A stretch of 64,000 nucleotides of DNA from JALORV01 sp963780715. GTDB taxonomy: Bacteria; Pseudomonadota; Gammaproteobacteria; Burkholderiales; Burkholderiaceae_F. Under the pieces are notes generated by a model. It did not search any database. It was not told where the DNA came from and worked only from the letters and a program-made list of their open reading frames with translations. Shown here piece by piece: positions 46,935-59,474 of the stretch. The stretch spans positions 223,903 through 287,902 of the forward strand of contig CAWADK010000024.1 in the NCBI GenBank assembly GCA_963780715.1, written 5' to 3'. How positions within the stretch are numbered: position 1 is the stretch's first letter; each line of letters opens with the position of its first letter. The position numbers were made by a program, and so were the translations under genes.

Positions 46935-47641
46935 AGATCCGCAAGGAACTCTGGTTCGGCTTCATCATCATGGGGCTCATCATCGCGGGTACCGCGGTGA
47001 TGCTGCTCTCCGCCGACTCGCTTTCCAGCGGTCACCTCGGCCTGATGATGCTGGCGCTGGTGGTCGTGGCGATCATGCTGGGCTTCCCGACCGCCTTCAC
47101 GCTGATGGGCATGGGCATGCTCTTCACGTGGCTCGCCTACGACCGCAACATCACCCGGACGCTGGACCTGATGGTGCAGTCCGCGTTCAAGGTGATGAGC
47201 AACGACGTGCTCATCTCGATTCCGCTGTTCGTGTTCATGGGCTACCTGGTCGAGCGGGCGAACCTGATCGAGAAGCTGTTCCGCAGCCTGCACCTGGCCA
47301 TGGCGCGCGTTCCGGGCTCGCTCGCGGTGGCGACGCTCTTTACCTGCGCCGTGTTCGCCACGGCCACCGGCATCGTCGGCGCCGTGGTGACGCTGATGGG
47401 CCTGCTGGCGCTGCCGCAGATGCTGAAGGGCGGCTATGACGTGCGCATTTCGGCAGGCGTGATCACGGCCGGCGGATGCCTCGGCATCCTGATCCCGCCG
47501 AGCGTGCTGCTGATCGTGTACGGCGCTACCGCCGGCGTCTCGGTGGTGCAGCTGTACGCGGGCGCGTTCTTTCCCGGAATCATGCTGGCCGGCCTGTACG
47601 TCCTGTACGTGATCCTGCTCGCAAAGCTGAAGCCAGCCTGA
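46931..47641 (+). CDS. dctM: TRAP transporter large permease DctM (FcbT3-like), N-terminal part
   Basis: A 236-residue ORF with the first half of DctM: FPTAFTLMGMGMLFTWLAY, SNDVLISIPLFVFMGYLVER, FATATGIVGAVVTLMGLLAL and the loop GGCLGILIPPSVLLIVYGAT. It stops at TGA in the sequence CCTGATG at 47638-47644, exactly where the next ORF starts with ATG. Homologous FcbT3-type permeases are single chains. Adding one C to the CC just before the TGA would fuse the two frames as AKLKPALMPPLTAEQ, matching what I expect from family members. Either a missed base or a true split with coupled translation is possible. Confidence 0.87.
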   Translation: MKIRKELWFGFIIMGLIIAGTAVMLLSADSLSSGHLGLMMLALVVVAIMLGFPTAFTLMGMGMLFTWLAYDRNITRTLDLMVQSAFKVMSNDVLISIPLFVFMGYLVERANLIEKLFRSLHLAMARVPGSLAVATLFTCAVFATATGIVGAVVTLMGLLALPQMLKGGYDVRISAGVITAGGCLGILIPPSVLLIVYGATAGVSVVQLYAGAFFPGIMLAGLYVLYVILLAKLKPA

Positions 47642-49200
47642 TGCCGCCGCTGACGGCCGAGCAGCGCTTCGTGACGCTGCCGCCGCTGACGGAGAAAGTC
47701 TCGAAGGCGATTTCGAACCGCGCGCTGCCGGCGCTGGTGCGCGCGCTGAACGGTGCGCGCAGCCTTGGTGTGCCCAGCGACTACCTGATGAAGCAGCTGG
47801 GCATCGCGTTGCTTCCGGCGCTGCTGTTCGTGGCCGTGTTCGGCCTTGCCTGGTACTTGAACACGGCGCCTCGCGCCGTGGAGGCGCCGCCGACTGCGAT
47901 GGGCGGAGGTCTCTCCGAGCCGGCAGGCGCGCTCAGGGAGCCGGCAACCGCGGGCGGCGGTTTGCAGGAACCTCCGGGCGCACTGGGAGGCCTGTCCACG
48001 CCTCCCGGATCGAGCGACGGCCTGAAGGAGCCACCGGGAAGCGGTGGGCTGGCTGAACCGCCGGGAGCGAGTGAAGGACTGAAGGAGCCGCCGGGCGCAG
48101 CGGAAGGCGTCCGGGAGCCTCCAGGAAGTGGCGGCCTTGCGGCACCGCCGGGTTCGGGCGAAGCGGCCAGGGAGTCCGCGTCGACGTCATCGCTGCGCGA
48201 ACCGGGCGACGCTGCGGCGTCGGGCGCGGCGTCGGCGGCCGCCGAACGACAGCCTGCGAGTACCGGCTTCTGGATCGGTACGGCCGTTGGCCTGCTGGCC
48301 CTGGTCGCGTTCTACGCGATCCTGAGCTTCCAGCGGCTCGAAGTGTTCAAGATGCTGCTGGCGAGCTTCTTCCCGCTCTTGATACTCATCCTGGCGGTGC
48401 TCGGTTCCATCGTGTTCGGCCTGGCCACGCCGACCGAGGCCGCGGCCGTGGGGGCATTCGGCGGCTACCTGCTGGCGGCGATCTACTCGATCGTCGGCAA
48501 GCGCACCCCGAACGTGGTGAGCAAGCTGCTGCTGTGGCTGCTGCTCTGGGCGCCGGCGCTGATCTCGGTGTTCTGGTTCCTGCTGGCGAGCGGTGGCGTC
48601 GTCGGGCAACCCGTGCCGCCCGTCGTCGGCATCGTTGCATCGGTCGGTATCGCGATCTGGACGCTGCTCGCCTACCGCCAGGCCGGCATCCAGAGTGAGG
48701 TCAAGGAGTCGGTTTTCCTGACGGCCAAGACCAGCGCGATGGTGTGCTGGCTCTTCGTCGGGAGCGCGATCTTCTCGGCCGCGTTCGCCCTGCTCGGCGG
48801 GCAGGAACTGGTGGAAAAGTGGGTGCTGTCACTCGGCTTGTCGAAGGTCCAGTTCCTGCTGCTGTCGCAGGTGATCATCTTCATCCTCGGATGGCCGCTG
48901 GAGTGGACGGAGATCATCGTCATCTTCATGCCGATCTTCATTCCGCTGCTCGACAACTTCGGCATCGATCCGCTGTTCTTCGGCCTGCTGGTGGCGCTGA
49001 ACCTGCAGACCGCGTTCCTCTCGCCGCCGGTCGCGATGGCCGCGTTCTACCTGAAGGGCGTGTCGCCGCCACACGTGACCTTGAACCAGATCTTCGCGGG
49101 CATGCTGCCGTTCATGGGGATACAGATCATCGCGATCTTCCTGCTGTACGTGTTCCCCGAGATTGGACTCTGGCTGCCGAGTGTGCTGTACGGACGCTGA
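47641..49200 (+). CDS. dctM: TRAP transporter large permease DctM, C-terminal part with EPPG-repeat insert
   Basis: A 519-residue ORF. The first ~75 residues include a membrane helix (LLPALLFVAVFGLAWYL). A ~115-residue insert follows, made of Gly/Pro-rich tandem units of the type GL-EPPG (for example SDGLKEPPGSGGLAEPPG), residues ~85-185. Next is a further helix and then the second half of DctM: FGLATPTEAAAVGAFGGYLL, GWPLEWTEIIVIFMPIFIPL and NLQTAFLSPPVAMAAFYLKG. Long FcbT3-type permeases have a comparable insert. It ends before a strong hairpin (49207-49229). Confidence 0.87.
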   Translation: MPPLTAEQRFVTLPPLTEKVSKAISNRALPALVRALNGARSLGVPSDYLMKQLGIALLPALLFVAVFGLAWYLNTAPRAVEAPPTAMGGGLSEPAGALREPATAGGGLQEPPGALGGLSTPPGSSDGLKEPPGSGGLAEPPGASEGLKEPPGAAEGVREPPGSGGLAAPPGSGEAARESASTSSLREPGDAAASGAASAAAERQPASTGFWIGTAVGLLALVAFYAILSFQRLEVFKMLLASFFPLLILILAVLGSIVFGLATPTEAAAVGAFGGYLLAAIYSIVGKRTPNVVSKLLLWLLLWAPALISVFWFLLASGGVVGQPVPPVVGIVASVGIAIWTLLAYRQAGIQSEVKESVFLTAKTSAMVCWLFVGSAIFSAAFALLGGQELVEKWVLSLGLSKVQFLLLSQVIIFILGWPLEWTEIIVIFMPIFIPLLDNFGIDPLFFGLLVALNLQTAFLSPPVAMAAFYLKGVSPPHVTLNQIFAGMLPFMGIQIIAIFLLYVFPEIGLWLPSVLYGR

Positions 49201-49206
49201 CAGGAG

Positions 49207-49231
49207 AGGCCGCCGCGCGGCGGCGGCCTTC
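49207..49231 (+). terminator. Terminator hairpin after the TRAP operon
   Basis: AGGCCGCCGC (49207-49216) pairs perfectly with GCGGCGGCCT (49220-49229) around a 3-nt loop. Only a short TT follows, so termination may be inefficient. It starts 6 bp after the dctM stop and ~90 bp before trkH. Confidence 0.6.
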
Positions 49232-49320
49232 ATCTGGCGTTTGGATCGGTGTCCGGGTTAAGGCCGATCCGGAGCGTGGCGCGGGGCGCATAATCCGCGC
49301 GCAAATAACGTAGCGGCACC

Positions 49321-50790
49321 ATGCAGGCGTTCGCGCGCTCGATCCTTCCGGTTTTCAACGTCCTCGGTTACGTCCTGCTGATCTTCGCCGGGACGATGCT
49401 GGTGCCGCTGGGCGTCGCCTTCGTCTTCGGCGAGGCCGCTCAGAAGGACTACGACTTCGCGCTCTTGATCACGGCCGCCTCGGGCGTGGTTCTGCTGCTC
49501 GGGACGAGGCGCTTTCGGCGCGAACTGCTGCCGCGCGACGGCTTTCTGCTCGTGACCCTGTGCTGGACCGTCCTGCCGGCGTTTGCGGCATTACCGCTGT
49601 TGCTTCACATCGAAGGTCTCAGCTTCACCGACGCTTACTTCGAGGCTATGTCGGGCCTGACAACGACCGGCGCCACCGTGCTGAGCGGACTCGACCAGTT
49701 GCCGCTGTCGATCAATGTGTGGCGGCACCTGCTGGTCTGGATGGGCGGAATGGGTATCCTGGTGCTGGTAGTCGCCATCCTCCCGCTGCTGGGTGTCGGC
49801 GGAGCGCAATGCTTCAAGGCGGAAACGGCAGGCCCTTTCAAGGAAAGCAAGCTCACGCCGCGGATCGCGGACACGGCCAAGGCCCTGTACACGATCTACT
49901 TCGGCATTTCCGTCATCTGCTTTCTCGCTTATCGCTGGGCCGGCATGTCGTGGAGCGACGCGTTCATGCACATGTGCTCCACGATGGGACTCGGCGGATT
50001 CTCCTCGCACGACGCGAGCTTCGGCCACTTCAATTCCCCGCTGATCGAGTACACGGCCGTTGTATTCATGACGATCGCCGGGTTCAACTTCTCACTGCAT
50101 TTCATCGCGTGGCGCAGGAAGTCGCTTCTGCCGTACGGGTCCGATCCCGAGGCCAAGGCGTACCTGTTCACGCTCGTCGCGGCCTGTCTCGCCGTCGCGG
50201 CGTTCCTGTATCACAGTGACGTCTATGGCGATCGCTGGGAGGCGTTGCGCTATGCGACGTTCAACGTGGTCTCGATCGCGACCACGACCGGCTATGCCAG
50301 CACCGACTACAACCAGTGGCCCATCTTCGCGCCGGTTCTGATGCTGTTCCTGTGCGGGTTCACGACCTGTGCCGGTTCGACCGGCGGCGGCATCAAGATG
50401 ATCCGCGGCCTGATCCTGCTGAAGCAGGCGCGACGCGAGTTCACGCGCATCCTGCATCCGCGCGCGGTGAATCCGGTCATCGTCGGCGGACAGGTTCTCG
50501 AGAACAAGGTGATCTTCGCGGTGCTGGCGTTCATGCTCATCTATGGCGCTTCGATCATCTGGCTGACGTTCCTGCTGCTGCTGTCGGGACTCGACGTCAT
50601 CACGGCGTTCAGCGCGATCGTTGCCTGCGTCAACAACACGGGACCGGGCCTGAACCAGGTCGGTCCGGCGACCACCTACGCCGTGCTGACCGACTTCGAG
50701 ACCTGGGTCTGCACCTTCGCGATGCTGATCGGCCGACTGGAAATGTTCTCGGTGCTGGTTCTGTTCACGCCGGACTTCTGGCGCCGCTGA
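49321..50790 (+). CDS. trkH: Trk potassium uptake protein TrkH
   Basis: A 489-residue potassium transporter with the four pore-loop glycine motifs: GLTTTGATVLSG, STMGLGGFSSHD, TTTGYASTDYN and NNTGPGLNQVG, each between membrane helices. It takes up potassium together with TrkA. A CATAAT (49289-49294) upstream could be a -10. Its stop overlaps the next start (TGATG). The TRAP operon separates it from trkA. Confidence 0.96.
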   Translation: MQAFARSILPVFNVLGYVLLIFAGTMLVPLGVAFVFGEAAQKDYDFALLITAASGVVLLLGTRRFRRELLPRDGFLLVTLCWTVLPAFAALPLLLHIEGLSFTDAYFEAMSGLTTTGATVLSGLDQLPLSINVWRHLLVWMGGMGILVLVVAILPLLGVGGAQCFKAETAGPFKESKLTPRIADTAKALYTIYFGISVICFLAYRWAGMSWSDAFMHMCSTMGLGGFSSHDASFGHFNSPLIEYTAVVFMTIAGFNFSLHFIAWRRKSLLPYGSDPEAKAYLFTLVAACLAVAAFLYHSDVYGDRWEALRYATFNVVSIATTTGYASTDYNQWPIFAPVLMLFLCGFTTCAGSTGGGIKMIRGLILLKQARREFTRILHPRAVNPVIVGGQVLENKVIFAVLAFMLIYGASIIWLTFLLLLSGLDVITAFSAIVACVNNTGPGLNQVGPATTYAVLTDFETWVCTFAMLIGRLEMFSVLVLFTPDFWRR

Positions 50791-51116
50791 TGAGGGCCGC
50801 GGTCATCGTCGGCGCGGGCGATGCGCAAGGTGCCGTCGACGCGTGGCTGGCGGCAACGTCCGGGTCGCGACGTGCGGTCCTTATCGAAGGTGCCTTCAGC
50901 GCGCTCGACGTACCGCCCGGAGTTCCGGTCACGCGGCTGGGTGCGGGCTGCGTCTGCTGCATGGGCCAGGTGCCGCTGCGCGTCGGCCTGACGCGCATGG
51001 TGCGTGCGCTGCGCCCCGACGTGGTGCTGCTGGTGCTGGCGAGCGGCGAGCATCTGGCGCGCGTGCGGGCCCTGCTGGCCGATGGCAGCCTGGGCGTACG
51101 CTTCGAACTGGAGTAA
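50790..51116 (+). CDS. CobW/P47K-like small protein with GCxCC motif, no P-loop
   Basis: A 108-residue protein whose middle reads LGAGCVCCMGQVPLRVGLTRM, the metal-binding GCxCC signature of CobW/COG0523 GTPases, followed by a segment (LRPDVVLLVLASGEHLARV) like the strand-helix after it in that family. The N-terminal Walker A GTP-binding loop is not present (MRAAVIVGAGDAQGAVDAWL has no GxxxxGK[ST]). It could be a degenerate or derived metal-binding protein. The ATG overlaps the trkH stop, so it is coupled to trkH. Function unknown. Confidence 0.65.
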   Translation: MRAAVIVGAGDAQGAVDAWLAATSGSRRAVLIEGAFSALDVPPGVPVTRLGAGCVCCMGQVPLRVGLTRMVRALRPDVVLLVLASGEHLARVRALLADGSLGVRFELE

Positions 51117-51121
51117 GGGTC

Positions 51122-51919
51122 ATGCTGCAGAAGATCCGCGTCAACGGCGTCGAACTCGCCTATCGCATTGACGGCGCGCCGCGCACCGCACCGTGGGTGG
51201 TGCTGAGCCACTCGCTCGCCTGCGACCACGCGATGTGGGATCCGCAGATGGAAGCGCTGCGCGACTTCCGCGTGCTGCGCTTCGATACGCGCGGCCATGG
51301 CGCCTCGGAGGCGCCGGTCGGCGAATACACGATGGACCAGCTCGCCGCGGACGCGCATGCGCTGCTCGACGCGCTGGGCATCGAGCGCTTTCACTTCGTC
51401 GGCCTGTCGATGGGCGGCATGATCGGGCAGCAGCTTGCGCTGCGCATCCCGCTCCGGATGGCGACGCTGACACTGGCCGACACGACCAGCCGCTATCCGG
51501 CCGCAGCGCGCCCCGTCTGGGAACAGCGGATCGCCATGGTGCGCACACAAGGCATGGGCGCGCTGGTGCCGACGACGCTGGAGCGCTGGTTCACCGCCGC
51601 ATTCCGGGAGCAAAACATCGACACGGTGGCGGGCATCGCGGCAAGGATCCGGGCGACGCCGGTGGCGGGCTACATCGGCTGCGCCCACGCGATCTCCCAT
51701 ATCGACCTGACCGCGCGGCTGCCGACGATCGATTGCCCGACCCTGGTCATCGTCGGTGCAGACGACCAGGGCACGCCCCCGGCGATGGCCGAAGAAATCG
51801 TCCGCGCGATCGAAGGCTCTCGGCTGGAAGTCATCCCCGCAGCCGCCCATCTGTCGAACATCGAGCAGCCGGCCCGCTTCAATGCGCTGCTGCAAAGCTT
51901 CCTGGCCGCCAACAGTTAG
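51122..51919 (+). CDS. Alpha/beta hydrolase, 3-oxoadipate enol-lactonase-like
   Basis: A 265-residue hydrolase from ATG 51122, six bases after the previous stop, with AGTAAGGGT just before it. It follows the 3-oxoadipate enol-lactonase (PcaD) pattern: YRIDGAPRTAPWVVLSHSLA, FDTRGHGASEAP, nucleophile elbow FVGLSMGGMIGQQ, acid in IVGADDQGTPP and base in AAHLSNIEQP. No other protocatechuate genes are nearby, so lactonase activity is uncertain and a general esterase role is possible. Confidence 0.85.
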   Translation: MLQKIRVNGVELAYRIDGAPRTAPWVVLSHSLACDHAMWDPQMEALRDFRVLRFDTRGHGASEAPVGEYTMDQLAADAHALLDALGIERFHFVGLSMGGMIGQQLALRIPLRMATLTLADTTSRYPAAARPVWEQRIAMVRTQGMGALVPTTLERWFTAAFREQNIDTVAGIAARIRATPVAGYIGCAHAISHIDLTARLPTIDCPTLVIVGADDQGTPPAMAEEIVRAIEGSRLEVIPAAAHLSNIEQPARFNALLQSFLAANS

Positions 51920-52052
51920 CGTTTACTCTCCCGTTGGGTGCCTCGCGGATTGGAGTCCGGGGCATGGCTTGAATCTTTCGGCGCGGTACCGATATTGCAG
52001 ATAAGCCCGTTTGTGAACCTGATGCGGGCATGACGCAACGAGGATGCCGCCG

Positions 52053-52316
52053 ATGTCAGTGACGATCATCTACAACAGCCCGCAGTACTGCGTGTTCGAG
52101 TTCGACGGCTCGAGCCGCGAGGGCGATCGCGCCATCGGGGGCTACGAGATCATGGACAAGCAGCTTCGGCGCGAGATCTTCCTCGGCGGCCAGGACGCCG
52201 AGAACTTCCGCAAGAGCGTGCAGGAACTGATCGAACAGGGACCCACCGCCGACGAGGTGGATGCGTTCCTGCAGGGCTTCAGCGGGCTGATGACCCAGCC
52301 GGTCGTCCTGCACTGA
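52053..52316 (+). CDS. DUF3567 family protein
   Basis: An 87-residue protein of the DUF3567 family: YNSPQYCVFEFDG at the start, GGYEIMDKQLRREIFLGGQD in the middle, and the end QGFSGLMTQPVVLH. The ATG at 52053 fits the family N-terminus and an upstream GAGG; an ATG at 52044 would add three residues. The family is, as far as I know, restricted to Betaproteobacteria and of unknown function, which makes this gene a good taxonomic marker. Confidence 0.9.
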   Translation: MSVTIIYNSPQYCVFEFDGSSREGDRAIGGYEIMDKQLRREIFLGGQDAENFRKSVQELIEQGPTADEVDAFLQGFSGLMTQPVVLH

Positions 52317-52500
52317 ACCTGCCGGACAGTCACCCACTTGCCGGACCGAACGCGGCCCGGCGCAGGTCGACGCAGGCGTCCTCGCCCCTGACGTTTCGAG
52401 GGCCGGGTCTAGAGGCGGCGCCCCTGCGCCGCCCCGTCAGCGCCACAATTCACCTATAGCAAAGCAGCGCCTGCGACGACGGGCGTTGACGGGAGGCTTG

Positions 52501-54171
52501 GTGGAGTTCGACTACATCGTCGTAGGTGGCGGCTCGGGCGGCTGCGTGCTCGCTGCTCGCCTGTCGGAAGATCCCACGGTCCAGGTGGCGCTGCTCGAGG
52601 CCGGTGGCCCGAACGACGGGGTACTCAACCGCGTGCCCACCGGCGCTGCGGTGTACATGATGAAGCGCAACGCCTGCAACTGGGCGTTCTCCACCGTGCC
52701 GCAGCCCGGGCTGGGCGGCCGGGTGGGATACCAGCCTCGAGGACGAGGCCTGGGTGGATCATCGGCCATCAACGCCATGGTCTACCTGCGAGGCCAGCGT
52801 GAGGACTACGACGACTGGGCCGCGAACGGCGCAGCGGGCTGGGGCTGGCGCGACGTGCTGCCCTACTTCCTCAAGTCCGAGAACAACGAACGCGGCCCGG
52901 GCGCCTGGCACGGCGTCGGCGGCCCGCTGAATGTCGCGGACCTGCGCTCGCCGCATCCGTTTGCCGCACGCTTCATCGAGGCGGGCTTGCAGGCCGGCCT
53001 GCCGCGCAACGAGGACTTCTCCGGTGCCACGCAGGAAGGCGTGGGCTACTACCAGGTCACGCAGAAAAACGGCGAGCGCTGGTCGGTCGCGCGTGCCTAC
53101 CTCGATCCGGCGCGCGCGCGCGCCAACCTGCACATCGAGACGGGCGCGATCGCAACCCGCATCCTGTTCGAAGGACGGCGCGCGGTCGGCGTCGAGTTCG
53201 ACCAGGGCGGCACGCGTCGCACGCTGCGCGCGCGGCGTGAAGTGCTGCTGGCCGCCGGCGCCCTGCAGTCGCCGCAGCTGCTGATGGTGTCGGGCATCGG
53301 TCCTGCCACCGACCTGCAGCAACTCGGCATCGATGTCGTGGCCGATCTCCCGGTCGGCCGCAATCTGCAGGACCACCTGGATGTCATCGTCAACCGCCGG
53401 GTCGACGACACCGACCTGCTCGGCCTGTCGCCGGTCGGTGCCGTCAAGCTGCTGCGCGCCATCCAGCGCTGGCGGCGCGAGCGGCGCGGGGTGCTGACCT
53501 CGAACTTCGCCGAGGCCGGCGGCTTCGTCCGCACGCTGCCCGAACTGACGCGCCCCGACGTGCAGCTGCACTTCGTCATCGGCATGGTCGACAACCACAA
53601 CCGCACGCTGCACTGGGGTCACGGCATGAGCTGCCACTCGTGTCCGTTGCGGCCGAAGAGCCGTGGAACGCTGACGCTTGCGTCGCGTGACGCGCACGAG
53701 GCGCCGCGGATAGATCCCGGCTTTCTGTCAGACACAGAAGACCTGGAGACGATGGTGCGCGGTTTCAAGCTCGTGCGCCGCATCTTTGCCCAGCCGGCCT
53801 TTGCGGCCTTCGGCGGTGGCGACCTCTCGCGCGAACTCTATTTCAGCGACGTGCGCACCGATGACGAGATCCGCGCTGCGATCCGCGCGCGCGCCGACAC
53901 GATTTATCACCCCGTCGGAACCTGCCGCATGGGAACGGACGACCGCGCCGTCGTGGACCCGCAGTTGCGGGTCCGCGGAGTCGAGGGGCTGCGCGTCGTC
54001 GATGCATCGATCATGCCGACGCTGATCTCGGGCAACACGAATGCGCCTGTCGTCATGATCGCCGAGCGCGCCGTCGAGTTCATCCGCCGCGGGCAAGCCG
54101 CGCTCCGCGCGGGCGAGCCGGAGCTTGCGCACCGCGCGCCCACCTTCGAATCGCTGGCCGAAGCGCGGTAG
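52501..54171 (+). CDS. GMC family oxidoreductase (choline/alcohol dehydrogenase-like)
   Basis: A 556-residue flavoprotein from GTG 52501, chosen because GGGAGG ends about 4 bp upstream. The N-terminal YIVVGGGSGGCVLAARLSED is the FAD Rossmann motif. The GMC signatures GRGLGGSSAINAMVYLRG and GALQSPQLLMVSGIGP follow. The active-site His is in IYHPVGTCRMG and the C-terminal Asn in PTLISGNTNAPVVMIAERA. The enzyme probably oxidises an alcohol such as choline or a long-chain alcohol; no betaine genes are next to it, so the substrate is unclear. Confidence 0.94.
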   Translation: MEFDYIVVGGGSGGCVLAARLSEDPTVQVALLEAGGPNDGVLNRVPTGAAVYMMKRNACNWAFSTVPQPGLGGRVGYQPRGRGLGGSSAINAMVYLRGQREDYDDWAANGAAGWGWRDVLPYFLKSENNERGPGAWHGVGGPLNVADLRSPHPFAARFIEAGLQAGLPRNEDFSGATQEGVGYYQVTQKNGERWSVARAYLDPARARANLHIETGAIATRILFEGRRAVGVEFDQGGTRRTLRARREVLLAAGALQSPQLLMVSGIGPATDLQQLGIDVVADLPVGRNLQDHLDVIVNRRVDDTDLLGLSPVGAVKLLRAIQRWRRERRGVLTSNFAEAGGFVRTLPELTRPDVQLHFVIGMVDNHNRTLHWGHGMSCHSCPLRPKSRGTLTLASRDAHEAPRIDPGFLSDTEDLETMVRGFKLVRRIFAQPAFAAFGGGDLSRELYFSDVRTDDEIRAAIRARADTIYHPVGTCRMGTDDRAVVDPQLRVRGVEGLRVVDASIMPTLISGNTNAPVVMIAERAVEFIRRGQAALRAGEPELAHRAPTFESLAEAR

Positions 54172-54251
54172 CCGGTCGCGCGCGACCGCGCTTCTGCCCG
54201 GCGGTCATGAGTACATGCGTGTGTGTCGCGTGGCGGGCAGAGCGCCGCCAC

Positions 54252-54257
54252 TACAAT
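54252..54257 (+). promoter_or_regulatory. Candidate -10 element (TACAAT) upstream of metH
   Basis: TACAAT at 54252-54257 is 5/6 identical to the sigma-70 -10 consensus and lies ~50 bp before the metH start. The expected -35 region is poor. A wide inverted repeat CTGCCCG...CGGGCAG (54193-54240) overlaps the upstream side. I do not see a SAM, SAH or cobalamin riboswitch. Confidence 0.3.
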
Positions 54258-54306
54258 GGCGGGCTCCGCTGAAAGCCCCTGATGCCTGCGTCCGTCACCA
54301 TGAATC

Positions 54307-58045
<3,739 letters not shown>

Positions 58046-58072
58046 TGGGCGAACCGCTGGCCGGGACAAGCC

Positions 58073-58495
58073 GTGCTTAGACGGCACACGCTGCTGGCGC
58101 TGCTGGCTCTGGCGGCCTGCAGCCGCAGCGATCCGGAGCGCGAACTGCGAGCGACAGTCACGAAAATGGCGCAGGCCATCGAGCAGCGCGATCCGGCGGA
58201 CTTCCTCGATGCGCTGTCCGAAGACTTCACCCGTGAGTCGGGCGCATTCGGCAAGCAGGACGCGCGGCGCGTGCTGGCGGGAGTCCTGTTGCGCAATGAT
58301 CGCATTCAACTGAGCGCGGTCGTGACCGACGTGCGCGTCGAGGGCGATCGTGCCTCTGCGAAGGTGCGCGTGATTGCAACCGGTGGCGTGGGGCTGCTGC
58401 CTGAGCGCGGCCAGACCTGGGAGTTCGACTCCGCATGGCGGCGTGAAAAGGGCCGCTGGAAGGTCTTCAACGCAGAGTGGCGTGAAGGACTCTGA
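58073..58495 (+). CDS. NTF2/SnoaL-like predicted lipoprotein
   Basis: A 140-residue protein from GTG 58073 with a short signal and lipobox (LLALLALAAC, Cys at residue 16). The mature part looks like an NTF2-type cone fold: MAQAIEQRDPADFLDALSED early and WEFDSAWRREKGRWKVFNAE at the end. Such proteins have no universal function. It follows metH by 27 bp and might share its transcript. Confidence 0.75.
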   Translation: MLRRHTLLALLALAACSRSDPERELRATVTKMAQAIEQRDPADFLDALSEDFTRESGAFGKQDARRVLAGVLLRNDRIQLSAVVTDVRVEGDRASAKVRVIATGGVGLLPERGQTWEFDSAWRREKGRWKVFNAEWREGL

Positions 58496-58607
58496 CGCGA
58501 CCCACACCCTGATTGCGGGCGCGGATGATCGGTCCGAGAATCGCCGTACGGCGATGAACCGTTTGCGCCGTCCGAATCGATGAGCAAAGCACCGAGGCCA
58601 ATGGCCC

Positions 58608-59411
58608 ATGACCGCCCAGACTGAAACACGCGTCGCCGTTGTCACCGGAGGTGCGCGTGGCATCGGCCGCGCCATCGGTGAGTGGTTCCTGCGCCACGAC
58701 CATCGTGTTGTGTTACTCGACCGCGACCGCCCGGTGCTCGAGCGCACCGTTGCCGAGTTGGCGATGCCCGAGCGGGTGCTCGCCGTCTACTGCGACGTGT
58801 CGGACCCGGCGCAGGTCGCGCAGGCGGCCGAGGATGTGATCGCGCGCTTCGGCCGTGTCGACGCGCTGGTCAACAACGCCGGCGTCGCTGTGTTCAAGCC
58901 GGTGCTCGAGACGACGTTCGACGATTGGCGCACGGTGCTGGCCACCAATCTTGACGGAGCCTTTCTTTGCACGCAGGCCTTTGGCGCGTGGATGGCGCAG
59001 CGTGGCCGTGGTGCCATCGTCAACATCGCCTCGATTTCCGGCTTGCGTGCCAGCACGCTGCGCGTGGCGTACGGAACCAGCAAGGCGGCACTGATCCACA
59101 TGACCAAACAGCACGCCGTCGAGCTCGGCAACCTCGGCGTGCGCGTCAACGTCATCGCTCCGGGACCCGTCGACACCGAGATGGCCAAGCTCGTGCACAG
59201 CGTCGCGATCCGCTCCGACTACTACGACGCGATCCCGCTCGGCCGCTACGGCACAACCGATGAAATGGCCGAGGTTGTCGGTTTCCTCTGCAGCGATGCG
59301 GCGCGCTTCGTCAACGGCCAGGTGCTGGCCGTCGATGGCGGCTTCGACGCCGCCGGTGTTGGGCTGCCGACGCTACGGCGGCGAATTTCGGGCGGAGAAG
59401 GTGCCACTTGA
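58608..59411 (+). CDS. SDR family oxidoreductase
   Basis: A 267-residue classical SDR: VVTGGARGIGRAIGEWFLR cofactor motif, NNAG near residue 88, catalytic Ser in NIASISGLRAS and YGTSK for Tyr and Lys, with the end VNGQVLAVDGGFDAAG typical of FabG-like reductases. The substrate is unknown. It starts at ATG 58608. Confidence 0.9.
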   Translation: MTAQTETRVAVVTGGARGIGRAIGEWFLRHDHRVVLLDRDRPVLERTVAELAMPERVLAVYCDVSDPAQVAQAAEDVIARFGRVDALVNNAGVAVFKPVLETTFDDWRTVLATNLDGAFLCTQAFGAWMAQRGRGAIVNIASISGLRASTLRVAYGTSKAALIHMTKQHAVELGNLGVRVNVIAPGPVDTEMAKLVHSVAIRSDYYDAIPLGRYGTTDEMAEVVGFLCSDAARFVNGQVLAVDGGFDAAGVGLPTLRRRISGGEGAT

Positions 59412-59474
59412 AGCCAAGCCAAGTCCAGCCCGCGGATCCTCCGCCGACACTTTCTTACTCGCAGGAGCCGATTT

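Noticed and set aside
54171..54306. SAM, SAH or cobalamin riboswitch before metH
   Set aside because: The 135-bp leader lacks the conserved cores of these riboswitches; only a wide inverted repeat and a -10-like TACAAT are visible.
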